6,317 bases of DNA from positions 1 to 6,317 of the forward strand of contig CALGOE010000136.1 of NCBI GenBank assembly GCA_937958145.1, written 5' to 3'. The position numbers and the translations under genes were made by a program. This DNA comes from an uncultured Desulfobacca sp. Its GTDB lineage: Bacteria; Desulfobacterota; Desulfobaccia; Desulfobaccales; Desulfobaccaceae. Under the pieces are notes generated by a model. It made no database searches and was not told where the DNA came from. It was given only the letters and a program-made list of their open reading frames with translations. Positions 1 through 5,167 of the stretch are shown in pieces (within the stretch, counting starts at the first letter, position 1; the number at the start of each line of letters is the position of its first letter).

Positions 1-320
1 GTGGCCGAACGCACGTCGCTCTCAATCAGGGCCATCTCTCCCAGAATGACCCCTTCTTCCGCCTGAAACCGGACCATCACCTTCTCCCGCGGCGTGTCTT
101 CGCTCAGCTCCAGGGTCAGACGTTTGGTAATGGCCACCGCCCCCTCACACATGATATACATGACTTCCCCGGGCTCACCTTCGCGCATGATCACCTCGTC
201 GGCCTGAAACCGCCGAGGGGTCGTGGCCTGCAGGATCAGCTGCAATTCATCATCGGCCAGATCCATAAGGAGCTGGCTTTTCTTGATGTAGGTTAGATAA
301 TCCGTTGGCACCTGATCCAT
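1..320 (-). CDS. Cyclic-nucleotide-binding (CNB) domain protein, C-terminus beyond window
   Basis: The first 106 complete codons of a gene that runs off the left edge. What is seen: residues about 15-107 read as a Crp/PKA-type CNB beta-roll, with an amphipathic start (KKSQLLMDLADDELQLIL), then FQADEVIMREGEPGEVMYI and the phosphate-binding cassette GEMALIESDVRSAT at 94-107. In this family the cassette Glu (E95) contacts the ribose and the Arg (R104) the cyclic phosphate. Both are present, so nucleotide binding is plausible. The ATG at 318-320 follows the channel gene's stop by 8 bp and has a purine-rich AAAGAAG upstream, so it is the last visible gene of the minus-strand operon. Whether a helix-turn-helix (Crp/Fnr regulator), another effector domain or nothing follows cannot be seen. 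Adjacency suggests, but does not prove, a role in regulating the channel. Confidence 0.9.
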   Translation of the reverse strand, partial: MDQVPTDYLTYIKKSQLLMDLADDELQLILQATTPRRFQADEVIMREGEPGEVMYIMCEGAVAITKRLTLELSEDTPREKVMVRFQAEEGVILGEMALIESDVRSA

Positions 321-328
321 AAGCTTCT

Positions 329-1597
329 TTAGCGGCTCTGGAAAGAGGGCGGTTGCACGGCGATGACCACTGCGATGTCCTGGGGGCTGAGGACGCGGTC
401 GGCCGGCGGGTTGATCTGAAACTCAACCTTGTGGCGACCGAAGAGATGGGTCTTGCCGGCCTCGGTAAACTTGCGGAAGATAAATTCGTCAATGGCCGTC
501 GGTTCCGGGGACAGCAATTCCTCCAGACGGATCTTGTAGCCTTCCGTGTACAAACCGACCAAGAGGGCCTGATAATCGGCCCGCAGCACTGCGGCGAACT
601 CCTGGACCGTCCGGCCCTGAAAGCGGCCCGGAACCTTTACGGTCCAGAAATTGGGTCCCTCCGGAGACAACAGCGACTGCATGATCTTAAACAGCCCTTC
701 CGACTCGATACTGCTGGCAATGAGGGAACTGTCATATTCACCCCGGATGATGATGTCTTCCACATGGGCCCGTTCCAGGTGCGGCCGGTTTTCCGCAAAG
801 ATGATCTCGGCGGTGATGGGAATTTTGGGGGCCAGGGATTTCACCGCCAACGCCGCCAACAGGGTCTTTTGGTCCACCTGCTCCCGGGGCACCTGGTCAT
901 CGGTCCGATCCGCCAGGATGATCACCCGGCGGGCCTGGCTGAGATTGGTTTTGGCCAGGATCTCCTCCCGAGAAAAATCCCCTCGGACAAAACGGAGGTG
1001 CTTGTCGGGAAAGGTTAACAGGATCTGCTCGAACTGTTCCGGCGGCAGGTTGTTCACCAGGACCACTATGGCCGTGTGGTCCAGTCGATACAAAATATTG
1101 CGTAGCACCTGTTCGCCGCCCCGGTTCCAGCCCAGGATGAGAATATGATTATGTTCGGTGATGGTTGTCAACCCACGCTCCCGGCGAAATTTCCGTTCCA
1201 CAAAGATCGAGGCCACCGTCGCCGTCAGTAAGCTCAGGGCGATGAGGCCCGAAATCATCAGGAGAAAGCCGACGATCCGTCCCGGCAGGGTCATGGGTAC
1301 CACATCCCCATAGCCCACCGTGGTAATGGTCACCATGGCCCACCACAGACCACGGCCCAGGCGGGTCCAAAAAGTCTCGGCCTCGCCGCTTTCCGACAGG
1401 GCGTAGCCCAGCCCGCCGCCGATGATAATGATAAGAACGCTGCCCAGCAGGAAAAAGATCTTTTCCTGATGGAGGAGATGAAAGAAGTTGATTAAAGCCG
1501 CGAACCTGCGGCGCCGGCCCTGACGGCCGCGGCGGGCTTCTCCCCCTGGAAAGAATCGCCGGCGGAGACCGGCCAGAACGTTTTTCCGATCAAACAC
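329..1597 (-). CDS. Two-helix potassium channel with RCK (TrkA-N/TrkA-C) domain, MthK-like
   Basis: 422-aa inner-membrane K+ channel subunit, expected to form a tetramer. An Arg-rich N-terminus (residues 12-31, cytoplasmic by the positive-inside rule) is followed by TM1 (about 47-66), a pore helix (82-92), the selectivity filter TVGYGD (93-98; bases 1304-1321) and TM2 (about 108-132). A Rossmann-type RCK/TrkA-N domain begins at 150 (HILILGWNRGGEQVL, then FVRGDFSREEIL at 203-213), and a TrkA-C-like lobe spans about 310-415. It resembles archaeal MthK but is longer, partly through an insert at about 354-388. Aligned by eye, one MthK Ca2+-site Glu (E210) is kept as E264, while E212 is replaced by Ile, so the ligand may differ. 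The start is GTG at 1595-1597, because an in-frame stop lies 9 bp upstream and the next Met is at residue 88 inside the pore. It overlaps the pyrE stop by 8 bp and has no clear Shine-Dalgarno, which suggests translational coupling. Confidence 0.95.
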   Translation of the reverse strand: MFDRKNVLAGLRRRFFPGGEARRGRQGRRRRFAALINFFHLLHQEKIFFLLGSVLIIIIGGGLGYALSESGEAETFWTRLGRGLWWAMVTITTVGYGDVVPMTLPGRIVGFLLMISGLIALSLLTATVASIFVERKFRRERGLTTITEHNHILILGWNRGGEQVLRNILYRLDHTAIVVLVNNLPPEQFEQILLTFPDKHLRFVRGDFSREEILAKTNLSQARRVIILADRTDDQVPREQVDQKTLLAALAVKSLAPKIPITAEIIFAENRPHLERAHVEDIIIRGEYDSSLIASSIESEGLFKIMQSLLSPEGPNFWTVKVPGRFQGRTVQEFAAVLRADYQALLVGLYTEGYKIRLEELLSPEPTAIDEFIFRKFTEAGKTHLFGRHKVEFQINPPADRVLSPQDIAVVIAVQPPSFQSR

Positions 1598-2162
1598 GGC
1601 CCGTGGTCACCAGACTCTCCCAGTGGTCAGCCAGTTCCTGGGCTGTGAAGAGGGCGAAGAGTTCGTGCCCGGCCTGGGCCACCCGCGCCCGGGCTCCTTC
1701 CTGTCGGTCCACAAGACACAAGACCCGAGCAATCTGCCAATCCGTCTCCTGACGGACCCGCTCGATGGCGGTCACCAAGGAACCGCCGGTTGTGGCCACA
1801 TCGTCCACAATGGCCACGGCGGTCCCCGCGGGCAACTCCGGCCCTTCCATGGAACGACGTTGGCCGTGCTTCTTGGCCTCCTTGCGGATGATAAACCCGT
1901 GGACCGGCTCCCCCGCGGCAAAACTCATGGCCGCCACCGCCGCCACCAGGGGATCGGCCCCTAGGGTCAGACCGCCGATGGCTTGCACGCCGGTCCCGGC
2001 CAAGGCCGCCAGGAGCAGCCGGGCCGTCAGGAAGGCCCCTTCCGCCGACAACGTCACCCGCCGACAATCAATGTAATACTGGCTTTCTTTCCCGGAAGAC
2101 AGGATGACCGGCTGCCGGAAATAGGCCTGTTGACAGAGAATCGTCAATAAACGCTGACGCAT
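1590..2162 (-). CDS. pyrE: Orotate phosphoribosyltransferase
   Basis: 190-aa cytosolic enzyme that converts orotate and PRPP to orotidine 5'-monophosphate, the fifth step of de novo UMP synthesis. The orotate-side signature LSSGKESQYYIDCRRVTL is at residues 21-38. The mobile catalytic loop RKEAKKHGQ is at 93-101, and the PRPP-binding motif VAIVDDVATTGGSL is at 116-129. The length fits the short class of PyrE; the E. coli enzyme is somewhat longer. The ATG at 2160-2162 has a GAGG Shine-Dalgarno at 2170-2173 with a 7-nt spacer. The 3' end overlaps the K+ channel GTG start by 8 bp. No pyrimidine attenuator is obvious in the 130 bp upstream, so expression probably comes from the DUF1992 promoter, possibly with a weak local one. 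The antisense reading frames over this gene are composition shadows. Confidence 0.97.
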   Translation of the reverse strand: MRQRLLTILCQQAYFRQPVILSSGKESQYYIDCRRVTLSAEGAFLTARLLLAALAGTGVQAIGGLTLGADPLVAAVAAMSFAAGEPVHGFIIRKEAKKHGQRRSMEGPELPAGTAVAIVDDVATTGGSLVTAIERVRQETDWQIARVLCLVDRQEGARARVAQAGHELFALFTAQELADHWESLVTTGRV

Positions 2163-2292
2163 GGATCAACCTCGGTGCCTTATGATGCATAAAACTACCG
2201 CGTCCCGTGACCAGAAAACCGGGGGCCGACCAGCCGGGGGGACTGGCCGCTGGCCTGCCCGCACCTCGGCCTCAAACAGACCGCGCCCATAC
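2163..2292. other. Intergenic gap between DUF1992 gene and pyrE, with GC-rich inverted repeat
   Basis: 130 bp between two co-directional minus-strand genes. It holds a 7-bp inverted repeat with one G-U pair (2228-2234 with 2249-2255). On the minus strand this is followed 10 nt later by a short T run (complement of 2214-2217). That is too weak for a confident intrinsic terminator. It could partly attenuate transcription into pyrE or be chance in GC-rich DNA. The end nearest pyrE is more AT-rich (2176-2200) and might hold a weak promoter, but no good -35/-10 pair was found. Confidence 0.4.
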
Positions 2293-2679
2293 TCATTTCC
2301 CGGCGCGGGGCAGGCGATCCAATTTCTCCAGGATTTTCATCTGATACTCCGAATGCTCCTGGAGGAGGGGTGAGACCCGGCGCATCATATTCAGCTTCAT
2401 GGTCAAAAAATTCAAGCGCCGCATCTGCTGTAATTTCGCCGCTTCATCCGGCAGCCCGGCCATCATCTCCTGCAGCGTCAGGATCTCTTTCTGGAGATGC
2501 AGTTCCGGCGGCAGACAGTCAGCCATCTTTAGAATTTTGTAGGCCAGGCGCAGTTCGGGCGGGATATCCCGATCATCTGATAATTCCAGGGGCTGGCCTT
2601 TCCCGGTTAAATTGTCGAACACACCGTCCTGGATGGCCTCCAGGATGCGGCTTTCCGCGATTTTTTGAAAGGCAAGCAA
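2293..2679 (-). CDS. DUF1992 (DnaJ homologue subfamily C member 28-like) domain protein
   Basis: 128-aa soluble protein that is almost entirely one DUF1992 domain. Hallmarks are IAESRILEAIQDGVFDNL (residues 7-24), GKGQPLEL (26-33), PPELRLAYKILKMADCLPPEL (40-60) and a long, probably helical or coiled-coil stretch at about 62-121 (LQKEILTLQEMMAG to the C-terminus). The family is widespread and often called DnaJ-like because the domain also occurs in DNAJC28. No J-domain HPD motif is present here and the molecular function is not established. The start is TTG at 2677-2679, chosen because an AAGGAG Shine-Dalgarno sits 7 nt upstream and the family's N-terminal motif begins right after it. It is the first gene of the minus-strand unit leading to pyrE, the K+ channel and the CNB protein. 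Confidence 0.9.
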   Translation of the reverse strand: MLAFQKIAESRILEAIQDGVFDNLTGKGQPLELSDDRDIPPELRLAYKILKMADCLPPELHLQKEILTLQEMMAGLPDEAAKLQQMRRLNFLTMKLNMMRRVSPLLQEHSEYQMKILEKLDRLPRAGK

Positions 2680-2686
2680 CCGCTTT

Positions 2687-2692
2687 CTCCTT
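2687..2692 (-). promoter_or_regulatory. Shine-Dalgarno deciding the TTG start of the DUF1992 gene
   Basis: Minus-strand AAGGAG with a 7-nt spacer to a TTG codon. There is no ATG or GTG nearby in frame, so this site supports use of the rare TTG initiator, which may also keep expression modest. Confidence 0.85.
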
Positions 2693-2760
2693 ATTCGGTT
2701 CTTGTGGGCAGATATTTAATCCTGATCTGCTGGCAATTGCTCATATCATAAAACAAAATG
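2693..2760. promoter_or_regulatory. AT-rich divergent promoter zone
   Basis: The most AT-rich part of the 336-bp gap between the divergent DUF1992 operon and thiC. On the minus strand a TATGAT -10-like hexamer (complement of 2745-2750) and a TTAAATAT element nearer the gene could drive the operon. On the plus strand TATCAT (2744-2749) could serve thiC and would give a leader of about 260 nt. No matching strong -35 was found for either, so exact start sites are uncertain. Confidence 0.4.
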
Positions 2761-2761
2761 C

Positions 2762-2793
2762 GCGCCAAAACCATGGGATTGTGGCTTTGGCGC
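2762..2793. repeat. Near-perfect inverted repeat (dyad) in the thiC/DUF1992 intergenic region
   Basis: GCGCCAAA (2762-2769) is exactly complementary to TTTGGCGC (2786-2793). After one A/C mismatch, CCA (2771-2773) pairs with TGG (2782-2784), leaving an 8-nt loop (2774-2781). The dyad is flanked by A-rich sequence on both sides. It could be a protein operator between divergent promoters or the first hairpin of a thiC leader RNA. It lacks a good adjacent T-run on the plus strand, so it is not a plus-strand terminator. Confidence 0.75.
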
Positions 2794-2862
2794 AAAAAAT
2801 TCGTTTTCCCTGGCTGGCGCCGCCAAGACGCCGGCTGGGAAAAGGGGTGGACGGTGGGGACG

Positions 2863-2886
2863 GGGGGCCATGTTTCCCTGGCCCCC
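2863..2886 (+). repeat. GC-rich hairpin in the putative thiC leader
   Basis: A perfect 8-bp stem, GGGGGCCA (2863-2870) with TGGCCCCC (2879-2886), closes an 8-nt loop (2871-2878). It lies downstream of a G-run cluster and about 80 bp before the attenuator-like hairpin. Its left arm could alternatively pair with the GGCCC or CCCCC of the terminator's 5' arm (2962-2976), which would allow mutually exclusive folds. That switch is inference. Confidence 0.6.
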
Positions 2887-2909
2887 GGCAAACCAGGCGA
2901 CGGCTTTCT

Positions 2910-2938
2910 TTTTGCGGCGGCATTTGTTACATTAATAT
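2910..2938 (+). promoter_or_regulatory. Possible proximal thiC promoter
   Basis: TAATAT at 2933-2938 is a fair -10 (4 of 6 to TATAAT) in a short AT-rich patch. The -35 is poor: TTGCGG at 2912-2917 with a 15-bp spacer, or T-rich hexamers slightly further out. If used, the transcript would start near 2945, only about 20 nt before the attenuator hairpin. That leaves no room for an upstream aptamer. Confidence 0.3.
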
Positions 2939-2964
2939 GTAGGCGCGCCCATTTTCTTGCGCCC

Positions 2965-3003
2965 CCGGTTCGGCCCGCCAGTCCGGGTGGAACGGTTTTT
3001 TTT
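2965..3003 (+). terminator. Intrinsic terminator/attenuator directly upstream of thiC
   Basis: A stem with CCG+TTC (2965-2967, 2969-2971) pairing GAACGG (2990-2995), one bulged G (2968), a G-G mismatch plus G-U wobble (2972-2973/2988-2989), then CCCG (2974-2977) pairing CGGG (2984-2987) around a 6-nt loop. Eight consecutive T's (2996-3003) follow at once, and the thiC Shine-Dalgarno begins only a few bases later. No plus-strand gene lies upstream to be terminated, so the likely role is conditional attenuation of thiC. The trigger is unknown: the CTGAGA and ACCTGA cores of the TPP riboswitch are not visible. Confidence 0.75.
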
Positions 3004-3015
3004 CAGGGAGTTGGT

Positions 3016-4287
3016 ATGACCCAGAGGGAAGCAGCCCTGGCCGGCACCATTACCCCGGCCATGATCAGTGCGGCACACAAAGAGGGTGTGACGCCGGAAG
3101 TGATCCGCGCCGGCTTGGCCCGCGGCACTCTGGCGCTACCGGCCAATATCGGCCACCACAATCTTGACCCCCTGGCCATCGGCGCCGGCGTCCGGGTCAA
3201 AATTAATGCCAATATCGGCACCTCCCCGCACGATATCAACTTGGACAAGGAAAAGGCCAAGCTGGCGGCCGCCCTGCGCTACGGCGCCCATACCGTCATG
3301 GATCTCTCCACCGGCGGCGACCTGAACGCCATCCGCACCGAACTGCTGGCCCAATGTCCGGCTCCCTTCGGCACCGTACCCATCTACCAGGTCATGGCCG
3401 AAGCCGACCGGTTGGAGGATGTGCGGGCCGACGATATCCTCGCCGCCGTGCGTCTGCATGCCCAACAGGGAGTTGACTTTGTCACGGTGCATTGCGGCGT
3501 CACCCGCCAGGCCCTGAAGCTTCTGCAAAAACGGGTGACGGGCGTGGTTTCCCGGGGCGGCTCCTTCCTGGTTGCCTGGATGCGCCGGTTTCAGCAGGAA
3601 AACCCTCTGTATGAACGTTTTGACGAACTGCTCCAAATCGCCCGCACCTATGACGTCACCCTCAGTCTGGGCGACGGCCTCCGCCCCGGCTGCCTGGCCG
3701 ACGCCGGTGATAAGGCCCAGTTCCAGGAGCTGAAAATTTTAGGGGAGCTGACCAAACGGGCCTGGGCTGCAGGCGTCCAGGTCATCATCGAGGGCCCCGG
3801 CCACGTGCCTTTCCATCAGATCCGGAAAAACATCCGCCTGCAGCAGAAATACTGCCACGGCGCCCCCTTCTATGTCCTGGGCCCCCTGGTCACCGATGTG
3901 GCCGCGGGTTACGACCATATCGCCGGCGCCATCGGCGGCACCCTGGCTGCCAGCCTGGGGGCGGCCTTTCTCTGTTATGTCACCCCGGCCGAGCATCTGA
4001 AACTGCCCGAGGTCCAGGATGTCATTGACGGCGTCATCGCCTCCCGCATCGCCGCCCATGCCGCCGATATCGCCCGGGGGCTGCCCGGGGCCGCGGATTG
4101 GGACCTGAAAATGTCTCAGGCCCGCCGGGCTTTGGACTGGGAAACCCAGATCGCCTTGGCCATGAACCCGGAAAAAGCCCGGCTGTACCGCGAAATAAGC
4201 CGGGCCAAAGATGATCAATGCACCATGTGCGGCCGCTTCTGCGCCATGAAGGTCTTTGACGACCGCTTTGAAGGCGGGGACTCCTGA
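3016..4287 (+). CDS. thiC: Phosphomethylpyrimidine synthase (HMP-P synthase), short form
   Basis: 423-aa radical-SAM enzyme that rearranges aminoimidazole ribotide (AIR) to HMP-phosphate, the pyrimidine precursor of thiamine. Conserved blocks: VKINANIGTS (61-70), MDLSTGGD (95-102), VDFVTVHCGVT (153-163), SRGGS (179-183), SLGDGLRPGCLADA (217-230), EGPGHVP (259-265), GAPFYVLGPLVTD (282-294), YVTPAEHL (321-328), RIAAHAAD (344-351). The C-terminal [4Fe-4S] ligands are C402, C405 and C409 (CTMCGRFC, C-x2-C-x3-C). The ATG at 3016-3018 is chosen because GGGAG (3006-3010) sits 5 nt upstream and MTQREAALAGTITPAM matches the family N-terminus. The open frame reaches back to 2758, but through the attenuator. 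The paralogue BzaF (5-hydroxybenzimidazole synthase, B12 lower ligand) has the same fold and cannot be fully excluded; no B12 genes are nearby. Monocistronic by appearance. Confidence 0.92.
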   Translation: MTQREAALAGTITPAMISAAHKEGVTPEVIRAGLARGTLALPANIGHHNLDPLAIGAGVRVKINANIGTSPHDINLDKEKAKLAAALRYGAHTVMDLSTGGDLNAIRTELLAQCPAPFGTVPIYQVMAEADRLEDVRADDILAAVRLHAQQGVDFVTVHCGVTRQALKLLQKRVTGVVSRGGSFLVAWMRRFQQENPLYERFDELLQIARTYDVTLSLGDGLRPGCLADAGDKAQFQELKILGELTKRAWAAGVQVIIEGPGHVPFHQIRKNIRLQQKYCHGAPFYVLGPLVTDVAAGYDHIAGAIGGTLAASLGAAFLCYVTPAEHLKLPEVQDVIDGVIASRIAAHAADIARGLPGAADWDLKMSQARRALDWETQIALAMNPEKARLYREISRAKDDQCTMCGRFCAMKVFDDRFEGGDS

Positions 4288-4396
4288 CCGGCCGGGAAAA
4301 TTTCCCTCCTTCCCCGTCAGCCAGGGCGCCATGAGGCTAACTTCAGAGTGGGGCGGAGCGGGGTGTCCGGCTGCCCCGGACCTTGTGGAGCCAGAC
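4288..4396. other. Convergent intergenic region after thiC
   Basis: About 110 bp without a gene between thiC and the minus-strand small-gene operon. An odd palindrome GGGAAAATTTCCC lies at about 4295-4307, and a 6-bp hairpin GTCCGG/CCGGAC (4365-4370 with 4376-4381) follows. Neither has a T-run on the plus strand, so no clear intrinsic terminator for thiC is visible. The thiC message may end at these weak structures, at the downstream hairpin (4402-4419), or by Rho. Confidence 0.5.
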
Positions 4397-4419
4397 AAAA
4401 AAGGGGGCTGGCGCCCCCT
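4397..4419 (-). terminator. Intrinsic terminator of the minus-strand small-gene operon
   Basis: A perfect 7-bp GC-rich stem, AGGGGGC (4402-4408) with GCCCCCT (4413-4419), closes a 4-nt loop. On the minus strand it is followed by a U-tract (complement of the A's at 4397-4401). On the plus strand the hairpin is followed by CTGATG with no T-run, so it acts in the minus direction only. It lies 30 bp beyond the stop of the 63-aa gene, which is good independent evidence that the small genes are expressed. Confidence 0.9.
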
Positions 4420-4448
4420 CTGATGAACCCTGGACCATTACCGTCCCT

Positions 4449-4640
4449 TCAGGTGCCCGGCGTCCCCTGGCAATCATCCCGCCACAAGCAATCCTGCTCG
4501 CCGCAGTTCACAATCGTCTGAAAACAGGGATGGTTGCCTTCCTGGACTTGCAAGGCCCGGATCAGGTCCGCTTTTTTCAATCGGCTGAAGTTTTTGAGGC
4601 CGCGGTCCCTGGCCAAGGCCCGAATTTCGGCTACGGTCAT
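4449..4640 (-). CDS. Small Rho-N/SAP-like domain protein with four-cysteine tail
   Basis: 63-aa protein. Residues 1-33 (MTVAEIRALARDRGLKNFSRLKKADLIRAL onward) look like the helix-extended-loop-helix fold of the Rho termination factor N-terminal domain or SAP domain, which binds nucleic acid in other proteins. The tail holds four cysteines (C39, C46, C51, C57: PCF, NCG, DCLW, DDC), a spacing that could bind zinc or form disulfides. Similar small proteins annotated as Rho N-terminal domain-containing are familiar from deltaproteobacteria; this is recalled, not searched. The ATG (4638-4640) has GGAG (4649-4652) with an 8-nt spacer. The gene lies 16 bp downstream of the 80-aa gene and ends just before a strong terminator. 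A nucleic-acid-binding or regulatory role is inference. Confidence 0.85.
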   Translation of the reverse strand: MTVAEIRALARDRGLKNFSRLKKADLIRALQVQEGNHPCFQTIVNCGEQDCLWRDDCQGTPGT

Positions 4641-4656
4641 CTCTCGCTCTCCATGA

Positions 4657-4899
4657 TCATCTGCAGCATGGCATGCCGGTGGTGGTCTCCAGGGACCGGG
4701 TTTTCTCAGTCCCCTCCGCCATGGCGTTTGGCCTGCGGTTGAAAATCTTCACCGTCGCCTGCCGATCTGTGGGGTGCTGACGCACATGCCGGCGCCAGGC
4801 CGCCTCATTTGACTCACCCGGCCGGACCTCCACCACCGCCACCTGCACGTCAAAATAGTGCAGGGGCCGCTGCCGCACCACCCTTTTATCAGTATTCAT
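4657..4899 (-). CDS. Small hypothetical protein, 80 aa
   Basis: Not confidently recognised. The middle (residues 12-54) reads as a compact domain: LHYFDVQVAVVEV looks like a beta-strand pair, then ESNEAAWRRHVRQHP a helix, then ATVKIFNRR a strand. The W-x2-H-x4-P-x6-A-x-V-K-I-F pattern looks like a conserved small-protein core and not random coding. No signal peptide or membrane segment is seen; the C-terminus ends in MPCCR. The frame is open upstream to an ATG at 5010, but that codon lacks a spaced Shine-Dalgarno. The ATG at 4897-4899 has an ideal AAGGAG (4907-4912) 7 nt upstream, so it is taken as the start. It is followed after 16 bp by the Rho-N-like gene and probably shares its promoter and terminator. 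Confidence 0.75.
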   Translation of the reverse strand: MNTDKRVVRQRPLHYFDVQVAVVEVRPGESNEAAWRRHVRQHPTDRQATVKIFNRRPNAMAEGTEKTRSLETTTGMPCCR

Positions 4900-4906
4900 G
4901 CCTTTG

Positions 4907-4912
4907 CTCCTT
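4907..4912 (-). promoter_or_regulatory. Shine-Dalgarno deciding the start of the 80-aa gene
   Basis: Minus-strand AAGGAG with a 7-nt spacer to the ATG at 4897-4899. It argues against the in-frame upstream ATG at 5008-5010, which would add 37 residues of low-complexity basic sequence. Confidence 0.85.
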
Positions 4913-5160
4913 GACAGGAAGAAAAGATTCTCTCTTCGACTCTTTGCAGCCAGGCCGGCGGGCACGACCACGCGGGCATTGCCAACAGGCCTTTTTTCCT
5001 GGATATTCATTCCTATTACCAGAGCACTTTGGACTGAGTGCTTTCACGAGTGCCCGCGCCACTTGGGCAAAAGACATTGCCGCCCGGGGACTTTGCCTCT
5101 CCGTTGAGGCCATCGGTAGTTGCAGGGGAGACGAACGAGAAGAATTGAAACCGTGTTAAT
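4913..5160 (-). other. Long non-coding leader or gap upstream of the 80-aa gene
   Basis: About 250 bp without a convincing gene. A 74-codon minus-strand frame (5113 to 4889) has no Shine-Dalgarno and no recognisable domain. The region holds an inverted repeat AGCACT/AGTGCT (5023-5028 with 5037-5042, 8-nt loop) and further GCACTC-like copies nearby (about 5041-5056). If the promoter at 5168-5197 is used, this becomes an unusually long 5' UTR. No known riboswitch signature was recognised. Confidence 0.45.
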
Positions 5161-5167
5161 TAATATT

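Noticed and set aside
353..1148. Plus-strand frames of 221 and 165 codons antisense to the K+ channel
   Set aside because: They lie wholly opposite a gene with clear domains, encode no recognisable family, and are typical open antisense frames in GC-rich DNA.
2837..2905. Cobalamin riboswitch (GGGAA-GGTG-GCCCCCGCAA-CCAGG-like order)
   Set aside because: Pieces resembling the core appear in order, but the spacing is wrong, and the GCAACTGT block and the full B12 box are missing. Left for a covariance-model scan.
2886..2905. Cyclic-di-GMP-I (GEMM) riboswitch from GGCAAACC
   Set aside because: The short match is not followed by the required P2 hairpin or a GACGCAAAGCC-type segment.
2758..3015. 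86-residue N-terminal extension of the thiC reading frame
   Set aside because: The ATG at 2758 has no Shine-Dalgarno, the extension matches no ThiC feature I know, and it would cross the dyad and the T8 terminator. The ATG at 3016 has a good site and the family N-terminus.
3136..4398. Minus-strand frames of 166 and 219 codons antisense to thiC
   Set aside because: Shadows of the strongly conserved thiC frame, without domain patterns of their own.
4900..5010. Upstream ATG giving a 117-aa version of the 80-aa protein
   Set aside because: No properly spaced Shine-Dalgarno at 5010 and the extra 37 residues look non-coding, while the ATG at 4899 has an ideal site.
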